From contig CALZHO010000084.1 in assembly GCA_945787425.1 (NCBI GenBank), positions 1 through 5,075 on the forward strand: a DNA stretch of 5,075 nucleotides. Direction: 5' to 3'. The notes beneath the pieces are model-generated. The model did no database searches. It was given only the letters and a program-made list of their open reading frames with translations, and was not told where the DNA came from. The translations under genes were made by a program, and so were the position numbers. This DNA comes from an uncultured Bacteroidales bacterium (GTDB taxonomy: Bacteria; Bacteroidota; Bacteroidia; Bacteroidales; Paludibacteraceae). Below are positions 1-5,075 of this stretch, one piece after another (position 1 is the first letter of the stretch; each line of letters opens with the position of its first letter).

Positions 1-608
1 CCCATCACGCCATTGTCATCGCTTTCGGTCAAACGCATGGAGCGCAGACCATATACCAAGTAGCGTTTCGGTCCCTGTTGTGCTGTTTGCACTACACCAT
101 TGATAGATAGCCATTGGCGTATGGTGCGAGTAGGAATAGTCTGATGCAGGGGTAGTAGTCCCACGCCGCCACCGCCGTACTGCTTTTGCCACCGCTCACG
201 CAGTACGTTGGTGATACGGTCTTCTTCTATCTGCGAGTCGCCATAATGCACCACGCGTATGGGCTTGCTGTCTGCGCTGTCCAATGCCGCGTAGAAAGCA
301 GCCATATAGGCGCGCGAGTCAGTTAATTCCTTCACTCCCGCGTTCGTCAATTCCTTCACTACCTCACTCGTCAATTCCTTCACTCCCTCATTCGTCAATT
401 CCTTCACTCCCTCACTCGTTAATTCCTTCACTCCTTCACTCGTTAATTCCTTCACTCCTTCACTCGTTAAATCCAACGCTTCAGCGAGAGTAGGCCAACG
501 CAAGTTCCATTTACCCATATGCCAACCTCCATTGGGTACCACCAAACTAATCACGCCCAATAGCGCAATCACCGTCCAAATGATATATGCAATTTGCCTC
601 GGTCTCAT
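1..608 (-). CDS. SGNH/GDSL-type hydrolase, membrane-anchored, 3' part cut off by window edge
   Basis: Open frame of about 203 codons from an ATG at 608 to the window edge, with no stop seen. Residues 6-24 (IAYIIWTVIALLGVISLVV) are a hydrophobic N-terminal segment without a clear lipobox, so I read it as a signal anchor or uncleaved signal. Residues 47-94 are six copies of an octapeptide, LT[S/N]EGVKE in consensus. Residues 119-131 read VVHYGDSQIEEDR, a block I SGNH motif (GDSQ) with Ser125 as the likely nucleophile; residues 145-150 (GGGGVG) form a glycine-rich turn often seen after this motif in Bacteroidota homologues. The remaining SGNH blocks (GxND and DxxH) would lie outside the window. 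By family the protein should be an esterase or deacylase acting in the envelope, but the substrate is unknown. It starts 17 bp after the trkH stop, probably in the same operon. Upstream purines (AAAGGCG directly before ATG) are too close to be a good Shine-Dalgarno. Gene identity is solid; substrate is not. Confidence 0.85.
   Translation of the reverse strand, partial: MRPRQIAYIIWTVIALLGVISLVVPNGGWHMGKWNLRWPTLAEALDLTSEGVKELTSEGVKELTSEGVKELTNEGVKELTSEVVKELTNAGVKELTDSRAYMAAFYAALDSADSKPIRVVHYGDSQIEEDRITNVLRERWQKQYGGGGVGLLPLHQTIPTRTIRQWLSINGVVQTAQQGPKRYLVYGLRSMRLTESDDNGVM
322..474 (-). repeat. 24-bp in-frame tandem repeat, six copies plus a partial, inside the SGNH hydrolase gene
   Basis: Six contiguous 24-bp units lie at 322-345, 346-369, 370-393, 394-417, 418-441 and 442-465, followed by a degenerate partial unit to 474. 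The two units at 418-465 are identical at DNA level; those at 394-417 and 370-393 differ from them by a few bases; the two at 322-369 are the most diverged. On the coding strand each unit encodes LTSEGVKE or a one- or two-residue variant (LTNEGVKE, LTSEVVKE, LTNAGVKE). The array separates the membrane anchor from the catalytic domain, which suits a flexible or helical stalk. The copy number is likely to vary between strains because perfect adjacent copies favour slippage or recombination; that part is inference. Confidence 0.97.
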
Positions 609-625
609 CGCCTTTCGCCTTCAAC
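607..625 (-). repeat. Dispersed short motif, copy at the trkH-SGNH junction (second copy 4407-4425)
   Basis: The 19 bases at 607-625 match those at 4407-4425 in 17 positions; the shared core on the coding strand is AGGCGAAAGG. The first copy forms the whole trkH-SGNH spacer together with two bases of the SGNH start codon; the second encodes part of ERLKAKGDR in the dxs linker. The 9-mer AGGCGAAAG also occurs at 3616-3624, at the edge of the dxs C-terminal repeat. This may be a short dispersed repeat of the genome or coincidence of purine-rich sequence. Confidence 0.4.
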
Positions 626-2095
626 TCACTTTCTCCACAACGCTTTTGTAAAGAGCAACAATATGGTAAAAATCTCCAGACGGCCAATCAACATTACGAA
701 ACTCATCACCCATTTAGCCACCATTGGGAACTCGGCATACGTACCTGCTGGGCCAAACTGACCAATACTGATACCCACATTACCAATAGCCGAAACTGCA
801 GAACCGATAGCCTCATCGAAATTTACACCCGTCGCACAGAAAATCACCGCCGTGACAGCTATGATGAAGACATAGAATATCAAAAACGCCGTGACATTAT
901 TAATAGTCTGCTGAGGAACAGTTTTCTCGTTGAGTCTCACAGGGATAATCGCATTAGGATGAATACGGCGTTGAAACTCTGCCATACCATTCTTCAGAAT
1001 AATCGCCAAGCGCACCCACTTGATTCCACCTGATGTACTACCTGCACAAGCACCCGTTAGCATCAAGAAGAAAATCACTACCCATGCCACTACGGGCCAA
1101 TACATATAGTCGGAAATGGTATAGCCCGTAGAGGTCATCGCACTAATCACCGTGAATAAACTATCGCGGAAAGCGCGCTCCATGTGCAAACCAGTCCAAC
1201 CTGGACGAGCAATATACAGCCCTAATGTCAGCAATATCGCAAATATCGCTACTACTACACTATACCAACGCAACTCCTCATCGCGGAAGAAATAGCGAGC
1301 TTTGCCACGCAACAGATAGATAAGCAATACGAAGTTGATACCCGAAATAAACATGAAGAACGCCACTATATAGTGAATAGCCGCCGAGTCGTAGAATGCC
1401 AAACTATTATTGTGCGTAGAGAAACCGCCAGTGGCAATCGTAGAGAACGAGTGACACACCGCGTCGAACACATCCATGCCACATAGCCACAAGGCAGCCA
1501 CTTCGGTAACGGTGAGCACTACATAGATTGTCCACATCATTTTTGCCGTGTCAGCAATACGAGGCGATAGTTTTTCGTAAGTCAAGCCCGACACCTCGGC
1601 AGCGTAGAGCTGCATGCCATTCAATCCGAAGATGGGTAATATAGCAATAGACAGCACAATGATTCCCATACCACCAATCCACTGCGTGAGCGACCGCCAG
1701 AACAATAGTCCGTGGGTAATCACCTCCACATCGGGGATGATAGTCGCACCCGTAGTGGTAAAGCCCGACATACTCTCAAACCACGCATCGGTCAGCGTTG
1801 GCACTTGACCACTGAGGTAATAGGGCAGCAATCCAAAGGCAGAGAACACCACCCATACCATGGCTACAATCACGTAGCCCTCTCGCTCGCCCATGCGCGA
1901 CTCAGCACGGCGACCCACCATCAAGCCAATCACACCTGCCAGCAGCGTGATGATAGTGGATAGCAGAAACACTCCATTGTCTGGTTCGTTGTACCATAGA
2001 CTAACCCCCAATGCCATAGTCATAAACACCGCCTCGATGAGCAGCAGTGCGCCCATGGTACGGAAGACCATCCGTGTGTTAAACGTGCGTGTCAT
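626..2095 (-). CDS. trkH: TrkH family potassium uptake protein, pore-forming subunit
   Basis: Complete 489-residue gene, ATG at 2095 and TGA at 626-628, close to the E. coli TrkH length of 483. It is the membrane pore of a Trk-type K+ uptake system, gated by cytoplasmic TrkA. The four pseudo-symmetric pore loops are all present: TTTGAT at residues 113-118, ATGGFST at 221-227, TSTGYT at 321-326 and AIGNVG at 436-441, each with its filter glycine. The glycine-rich gating segment GACAGSTSGGIK is at 348-359, and GRLEIF at 471-476 carries the conserved arginine (R472) of the last inner helix region. Hydrophobic helices fill most of the remainder, for example around 14-33, 42-61, 75-93, 186-205, 241-262, 278-295, 334-350, 402-421 and 461-483. 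The start is supported by the near-N-terminal helix pattern (FRTMGALLLIEAVFM) usual in the family. It follows trkA by 38 bp, a spacer largely built of a 7-bp repeat, and is followed 17 bp later by the SGNH gene. Confidence 0.97.
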   Translation of the reverse strand: MTRTFNTRMVFRTMGALLLIEAVFMTMALGVSLWYNEPDNGVFLLSTIITLLAGVIGLMVGRRAESRMGEREGYVIVAMVWVVFSAFGLLPYYLSGQVPTLTDAWFESMSGFTTTGATIIPDVEVITHGLLFWRSLTQWIGGMGIIVLSIAILPIFGLNGMQLYAAEVSGLTYEKLSPRIADTAKMMWTIYVVLTVTEVAALWLCGMDVFDAVCHSFSTIATGGFSTHNNSLAFYDSAAIHYIVAFFMFISGINFVLLIYLLRGKARYFFRDEELRWYSVVVAIFAILLTLGLYIARPGWTGLHMERAFRDSLFTVISAMTSTGYTISDYMYWPVVAWVVIFFLMLTGACAGSTSGGIKWVRLAIILKNGMAEFQRRIHPNAIIPVRLNEKTVPQQTINNVTAFLIFYVFIIAVTAVIFCATGVNFDEAIGSAVSAIGNVGISIGQFGPAGTYAEFPMVAKWVMSFVMLIGRLEIFTILLLFTKALWRK

Positions 2096-2133
2096 TGATT
2101 AATTATGAATTATGAATTAAGAATTAAGAATGT
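2096..2133 (-). repeat. 7-bp tandem repeat in the trkA-trkH spacer (core 2101-2128)
   Basis: The 38-bp spacer between the trkA stop and the trkH start contains four contiguous heptamers at 2101-2128. On the plus strand they read AATTATG twice and then AATTAAG twice, followed by a trailing AATG. On the coding strand this gives an A/T-rich leader ending AATTAATCA directly before the trkH ATG, with no Shine-Dalgarno-like purine run. Bacteroidota genes commonly start without a Shine-Dalgarno and favour A/T-rich, unstructured leaders, so this repeat probably serves as the trkH translation-initiation region. Heptamer copy number could change leader length and trkH expression, but that is inference. 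The AATT cores are self-complementary, yet I see no stable hairpin or terminator. Confidence 0.9.
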
Positions 2134-3468
2134 TTATTTGAAGAATTTCTCTAGTTGTCTGATTACTTGATTCTTGCAGAAAACTACCACTTGGTCGCCT
2201 TGCAAGATTTGCGTATCGCCGTTCACGAGGATACCTTCCCCCGCGCGCACGATGGCACCGATATTCGCATCCTTTGGCAAGCGCATATCGCGAATCTTAT
2301 ATTTGGTAATGCGGCTGCCTTCCTCCGCCATAAATTCCACAATCTCTGCATCTGCACTGGTCAAGTTGCGCACGTTCAGCACACTGGCATCCAGCAACAT
2401 CTGGTAGATATACGAAGCGGCAATGGTTTTCTTATTGAGTACCGTACCAATATCCAAGCCCTCTGCCATCGGGATATAGTCAATGTTCTCTACCTCGGCA
2501 ATGGTCTTTTTCACGCCAAAACGCTTGGCAGCCATACAGGCAAAGATATTCGCTTCGCTGCTGTCAGTGACTGCTACAAAAGCATCAGCATCCTCTATAC
2601 CCTCGTCTTTGAGCGTAGCCATATCGCTGCCGTCGGCATTGATAATCAGTGCGTTGTTAATCTTCTCGCTGAGTTGGTAGCAGTGCTCGCGGTCGGCTTC
2701 GAGAATCTTGATATTAAGGTCATCGGGCAGGTTCTGTACCGTCTTTTGTGCAATCTTTGATCCTCCAAAGAAAACGATAGTAGTGATGTCCTTCTTTTGC
2801 TTACCCAATTGCTCACGCAATACTTTCATATTCTCTCGTGTGCAGACAGCATAGACCATATCGTCGGCTTGAATCTCATCTTGTCCAGTAGGAATGATGG
2901 TCTCTTGTCCGCGTTTGATAGCCACTACTCGGTATAATCCGTGATTGAAGAATCCGGACATAAATTGCTTGCCTATCACTTCCGCTCCTTCACGTACTTT
3001 CACCACGCACATCTCCAACGCTCCACCGCATAGGGTCAGATGATAACGCATCCAGTTGTTTTTGAGCGAAGCGGTAATCTCCTGCGCTGCCAGTAGTTCT
3101 GGGTAGATGAGGTGGTTAAGTCCCATCTGCTCGAAGAGGCGTTTGTTCTCTGGAATCAGATACTCGTAGTTGTCAATACGTGCCAGGGTTTTCTTGGCTC
3201 CCAGTTGGTTAGCCAGCAAACACGCATTGATATTATCCGACTCGGATGGTGTAACTGCGATGAAGAGGTCCACATCCTTCACCCCAATACTTTTCAAGTC
3301 GTTTATAGATGTAGGGCTACCCACTTTGGTCAGCAGGTCATAACTGGCGTCCAGATCGCCCAATCTGTCTTGACGCTCATCGATCAAACTAATATCCATT
3401 TCCTCGCGTGACAACAGTTTAGCCAAATGGCGACCTACTGCTCCAGCGCCTGCAATAATGATTCGCAT
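2134..3468 (-). CDS. trkA: Trk system potassium transporter TrkA, NAD-binding regulatory subunit
   Basis: Complete 444-residue gene (E. coli TrkA is 458), ATG at 3468 and TAA at 2134-2136. It is a peripheral cytoplasmic protein that binds nucleotides and gates TrkH. Two RCK halves are visible. Half one has a Rossmann fold with GAGAVG at residues 7-12 and the acidic residue ending strand two at D30 (ISLIDERQD), then a TrkA-C-like domain at about 145-220. Half two starts near 228 with a less canonical glycine loop, FFGGSKIA at 233-240, followed by ILEADRE with D259, and ends in a second TrkA-C domain at about 370-444. The weaker second loop may bind nucleotide differently; similar forms are, to my knowledge, usual in Bacteroidota. 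The start is well fixed, because the GAGAVG loop begins six residues after the ATG and any later start would destroy it. That start lies inside the end of dxs (34-bp overlap), and GAAGG stands only 3 bases upstream, too close for a classical ribosome-binding site, so translational coupling with dxs is likely. Confidence 0.97.
   Translation of the reverse strand: MRIIIAGAGAVGRHLAKLLSREEMDISLIDERQDRLGDLDASYDLLTKVGSPTSINDLKSIGVKDVDLFIAVTPSESDNINACLLANQLGAKKTLARIDNYEYLIPENKRLFEQMGLNHLIYPELLAAQEITASLKNNWMRYHLTLCGGALEMCVVKVREGAEVIGKQFMSGFFNHGLYRVVAIKRGQETIIPTGQDEIQADDMVYAVCTRENMKVLREQLGKQKKDITTIVFFGGSKIAQKTVQNLPDDLNIKILEADREHCYQLSEKINNALIINADGSDMATLKDEGIEDADAFVAVTDSSEANIFACMAAKRFGVKKTIAEVENIDYIPMAEGLDIGTVLNKKTIAASYIYQMLLDASVLNVRNLTSADAEIVEFMAEEGSRITKYKIRDMRLPKDANIGAIVRAGEGILVNGDTQILQGDQVVVFCKNQVIRQLEKFFK
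3435..3468 (-). other. 34-bp overlap of dxs 3' end and trkA 5' end
   Basis: The trkA ATG at 3468-3466 lies inside the dxs reading frame, whose TAG is at 3437-3435. The same bases encode the last ten or so residues of Dxs (ESLLQALEQ) and the first eleven of TrkA (MRIIIAGAGAV), including most of the TrkA dinucleotide-binding glycine loop. Both frames are otherwise well conserved in family terms, so the overlap is real and not a start-site error; the Dxs tail is the likelier side to have been extended. It implies coupled translation of trkA with dxs. Confidence 0.9.
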
Positions 3469-5075
3469 ATGCCTTCTTTATCTAATTTCAATAGTTGATA
3501 TAACTCTTTGGTACTTCCGTGCTCCACAAACTGGTCATTCACTCCGAGTCGGATCACTCTCGGCTGTCTTCCAACTACAGGCGAAGCCGATCTTCCATCT
3601 TCAGGCGAAGCCGATCTTTCGCCTACATACTCCGCCACCGCACTACCCAGTCCGCCGTTAATCATACCATCTTCTACGGTCACAATGGTATCAAAATGCT
3701 CCACCACTTCCTTCAGTATATATTCATCGATGGGCTTCAGCCAACGCATATCGTAGTGTGCAAATAAGTTGCGTTTTCCGATATTCATGGATTGGATGGC
3801 TTCTGCAACGGTGTTTCCAATGGCTCCGATGCTCAATACGGCCACATCTTTGCCCGGTTTCACGCATACTGCTTGCCCAAAAACAATCGGAGGTAAATCG
3901 GTGCGATTCACGCTTTTGCCTCTTGGGTAGCGAATAGCAATTGGGCCATCATAATCTTTTGCTATTCGCATCATTTGACGCAAATCATTGGCGGTCATTG
4001 GCGCTCCAATCGCCATATTGGGTACGGGGCGCAAGAAGGCCAGATCCAGCAATCCGTGATGGGTAGCTCCGTCGTTGCCGACGATGCCCGCGCGGTCAAT
4101 GCAGAACACGACATGCAGTTTGGGCAATGCCACGTCATGTATGATATTGTCGTATGCGCGTTGCAAGAAACTGGAGTAGATATTGCAGTATGGCACCAAT
4201 CCTGCTTTGGCAAGTCCAGCGGAGAAAGTCACTGCGTGTCCTTCGGCAATACCTACATCATATACGCGGTCTGGCAGTTCGCGCTGCATGATATTCATAC
4301 TACAACCACTGGGCATAGCGGGTGTCACCCCTACTACGCGTTCATCTTCTTTTGCCAGTTGTAGCAATTGTTCGCCAAAAACCTCTTGCCACAAAACCTC
4401 CTGCCTATCACCTTTCGCCTTTAACCTTTCACCTGTCTCCGCGCAGAACTCTCCAGGCGCATGCCATGTCGTTTGGTCATTTTCGGCAGGTTCATAGCCC
4501 TTACCTTTTTTGGTGATGATATGCAGCACTTTTGGACCCTCATAGTCTTTAATCTCTTGGAAGATGCGCACCAAATCTTTCACATTATGTCCGTCTGCTG
4601 GACCAAAATAGCGGATGTTCAGTCCTTGGAAGATATTGCTTGGTTGCTTGGTCAGTATGGCTTTGAGGTTATTCGCAAAGCGTTGTACTTGTCCCTTATT
4701 GCTGTCGTTGATCAGGTGCAACTTGCGTGCCAAACGGTATATTCCCCAGCGCCATTTGTTATAGCGTTTGCTGGTGGTTATATCTAATAGATATTGTGTA
4801 AATCCACCTTTGATAGGGTCGATGGCCATGTTGTTGTCGTTGAGCACAATGAGCAGATTGTTCTTGAGCATGGAGGTGTTGTTGAGCCCCTCGAATGCCA
4901 ATCCGCCCGTCATTGCTCCATCGCCAATGATCGCCACCACTCTCCGTTTAGCAACTTCTGAACCACTCTGAACCCCTTCTGAACAACTCTGAACTACTTC
5001 TGAACCAATGGCAATTCCCAACGCTGCCGAAATACTATTGCTGGCGTGTCCAGCTATGAACGCGTCGTATTCGCT
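3435..5075 (-). CDS. dxs: 1-deoxy-D-xylulose-5-phosphate synthase, N-terminus outside the window
   Basis: The window holds the last 546 codons, ending in TAG at 3435-3437; the frame stays open to the edge at 5075. Comparison with E. coli Dxs (620 residues) suggests about 110 residues are missing, including the first active-site histidines. The enzyme condenses pyruvate and glyceraldehyde 3-phosphate using thiamine diphosphate and Mg2+, the entry step of the MEP pathway. In window-fragment numbering, the thiamine diphosphate motif is GDGAMTGG (51-58) with NDNN (79-82); H10 lies in AGHASNS; the catalytic glutamate is E278 in GIAEGHAVTF; DRAGIVGNDGATHHG (327-341) holds D335 and H339; YPRG (383-386) holds the substrate-phosphate arginine R385. 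The transketolase-like pyrimidine domain spans about 228-390 and the C-terminal domain about 405-530. All visible catalytic positions are intact, so it should be active. The TTG codon at 5021 is an internal leucine, not the start. Three loops carry short tandem expansions: 24-43, 224-234 and 484-504. Confidence 0.97.
   Translation of the reverse strand, partial: SEYDAFIAGHASNSISAALGIAIGSEVVQSCSEGVQSGSEVAKRRVVAIIGDGAMTGGLAFEGLNNTSMLKNNLLIVLNDNNMAIDPIKGGFTQYLLDITTSKRYNKWRWGIYRLARKLHLINDSNKGQVQRFANNLKAILTKQPSNIFQGLNIRYFGPADGHNVKDLVRIFQEIKDYEGPKVLHIITKKGKGYEPAENDQTTWHAPGEFCAETGERLKAKGDRQEVLWQEVFGEQLLQLAKEDERVVGVTPAMPSGCSMNIMQRELPDRVYDVGIAEGHAVTFSAGLAKAGLVPYCNIYSSFLQRAYDNIIHDVALPKLHVVFCIDRAGIVGNDGATHHGLLDLAFLRPVPNMAIGAPMTANDLRQMMRIAKDYDGPIAIRYPRGKSVNRTDLPPIVFGQAVCVKPGKDVAVLSIGAIGNTVAEAIQSMNIGKRNLFAHYDMRWLKPIDEYILKEVVEHFDTIVTVEDGMINGGLGSAVAEYVGERSASPEDGRSASPVVGRQPRVIRLGVNDQFVEHGSTKELYQLLKLDKEGICESLLQALEQ
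3577..3624 (-). repeat. 24-bp in-frame duplication in the C-terminal domain loop of dxs
   Basis: A 17-bp sequence, CAGGCGAAGCCGATCTT on the plus strand, occurs identically at 3578-3594 and 3602-3618, a 24-bp period. On the coding strand this gives ERSASPED followed by GRSASPVV and then GRQ. Aligned by eye with E. coli Dxs, the loop between the AEYVG and VIRLG strands is about 14 residues longer here, so the duplicated stretch is an insertion in a loop of the C-terminal domain. GGCTTCGCC within each unit can pair with itself as a 3-bp stem, too short to call a structure. Confidence 0.93.
4378..4405 (-). repeat. 15-bp in-frame duplication in the dxs interdomain linker
   Basis: AAAACCTCTTGCC at 4378-4390 recurs with one mismatch at 4393-4405, a 15-bp period. 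The coding strand reads QEVLW then QEVFG. The second copy matches the position of the conserved xxVFG start of the transketolase pyrimidine domain, so the first is probably the added copy. It lies in the linker after WHAPGEF and next to the AAAGGCGAAAGG-like stretch at 4407-4433. The repeat is short and could be chance, hence lower confidence. Confidence 0.6.
4955..5007 (-). repeat. 21-bp in-frame tandem repeat in dxs just before the thiamine diphosphate motif
   Basis: Two and a half units of 21 bp lie at 4955-4975, 4976-4996 and 4997-5007, each opening with CTTCTGAAC on the plus strand and containing a second CTCTGAAC half-way, so a sub-repeat of about 10-11 bp is also present. The protein carries heptapeptide copies GSEVVQS, CSEGVQS and GSEVAKR, fragment residues 24-44. 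The stretch between GIA and the strand leading to GDG is about 12 residues longer than in E. coli Dxs. The insertion ends seven residues before GDG but leaves the motif itself unchanged. Confidence 0.93.

Noticed and set aside
322..465. CRISPR-like array
   Set aside because: The 24-bp units are contiguous with no unique spacers and are in frame within a coding sequence.
284..493. Plus-strand 69-residue open frame rich in IPSLPHS repeats
   Set aside because: It is the antisense reading of the 24-bp array in the SGNH gene; its repetitive look comes from the array, and it lacks any recognisable domain or leader.
587..1033. Plus-strand 148-residue open frame opposite the 3' end of trkH
   Set aside because: Composition (many His, Thr, Asn and Arg without hydrophobic core pattern) is that of an antisense shadow, and trkH on the other strand is clearly coding.
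2096..2133. Terminator or promoter between trkA and trkH
   Set aside because: The A/T-rich stretch has no GC-rich stem followed by a T run, and no recognisable Bacteroidota -33 (TTTG) and -7 (TAnnTTTG) pair can be defended; the heptamer repeat explains the composition.
2155..2760. Plus-strand 201-residue open frame opposite trkA
   Set aside because: It lies wholly antisense to a well-conserved trkA, has no recognisable domain, and long antisense frames are common opposite real genes of this codon use.
3975..4364. Plus-strand 129-residue open frame opposite dxs
   Set aside because: It covers the most conserved part of dxs on the other strand and shows no domain.
5019..5021. TTG as a possible dxs start codon
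   Set aside because: The frame continues upstream to the window edge with conserved Dxs sequence (SEYDAFIAGHASNSISAA), so the TTG is an internal leucine.

Overview
The window is a densely packed, single-strand (minus) stretch of a bacterial chromosome, most consistent with a member of the Bacteroidales (Bacteroidota). The pointers are the Bacteroidota-style Dxs signatures (AEGHAVTF in place of the enterobacterial AEQHAVTF, and PAMPSGCSMN), the dxs-trkA-trkH gene order known from Bacteroides and Prevotella relatives, weak or badly spaced Shine-Dalgarno sequences with an A/T-rich leader before trkH, and an SGNH hydrolase with the HYGDSQIEEDRI motif typical of that phylum. I cannot name a genus from the sequence alone.

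Layout, read in the direction of transcription from high to low coordinates: (1) dxs, missing its first part (about 110 residues by comparison with E. coli Dxs), from 5075 to 3435; (2) trkA, 3468 to 2134, whose start overlaps the end of dxs by 34 bp; (3) a 38-bp spacer made largely of a 7-bp tandem repeat; (4) trkH, 2095 to 626; (5) a 17-bp spacer; (6) the first ~203 codons of a membrane-anchored SGNH/GDSL-type hydrolase, 608 to the window edge. No gene on the plus strand is credible, no stretch over 300 bp lacks a gene, and I see no promoter or terminator, so the four genes look like one transcription unit that begins and ends outside the window.

Functionally, trkA and trkH are the cytoplasmic NAD(H)-binding regulator and the membrane pore of a Trk-type potassium uptake system. 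dxs makes 1-deoxy-D-xylulose 5-phosphate, the first intermediate of the MEP isoprenoid pathway and a precursor of thiamine and pyridoxal phosphate. The SGNH protein is probably an envelope esterase or carbohydrate-active hydrolase. Nothing here obviously ties isoprenoid synthesis to potassium transport beyond co-transcription.

The gene content is ordinary. What is unusual is a scatter of short tandem repeats of different sequence and period: 24 bp x 6 in the SGNH gene, 24 bp x 2, 21 bp x 2.5 and 15 bp x 2 in three separate loops of dxs, and 7 bp x 4 in the trkA-trkH spacer. Every coding repeat has a period divisible by three and falls in a linker or likely surface loop; the non-coding one does not have such a period. 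This suggests a genome in which short sequence expansions are frequent and are kept only where the reading frame and fold tolerate them. I found no evidence of a new defence system, mobile element or RNA gene.
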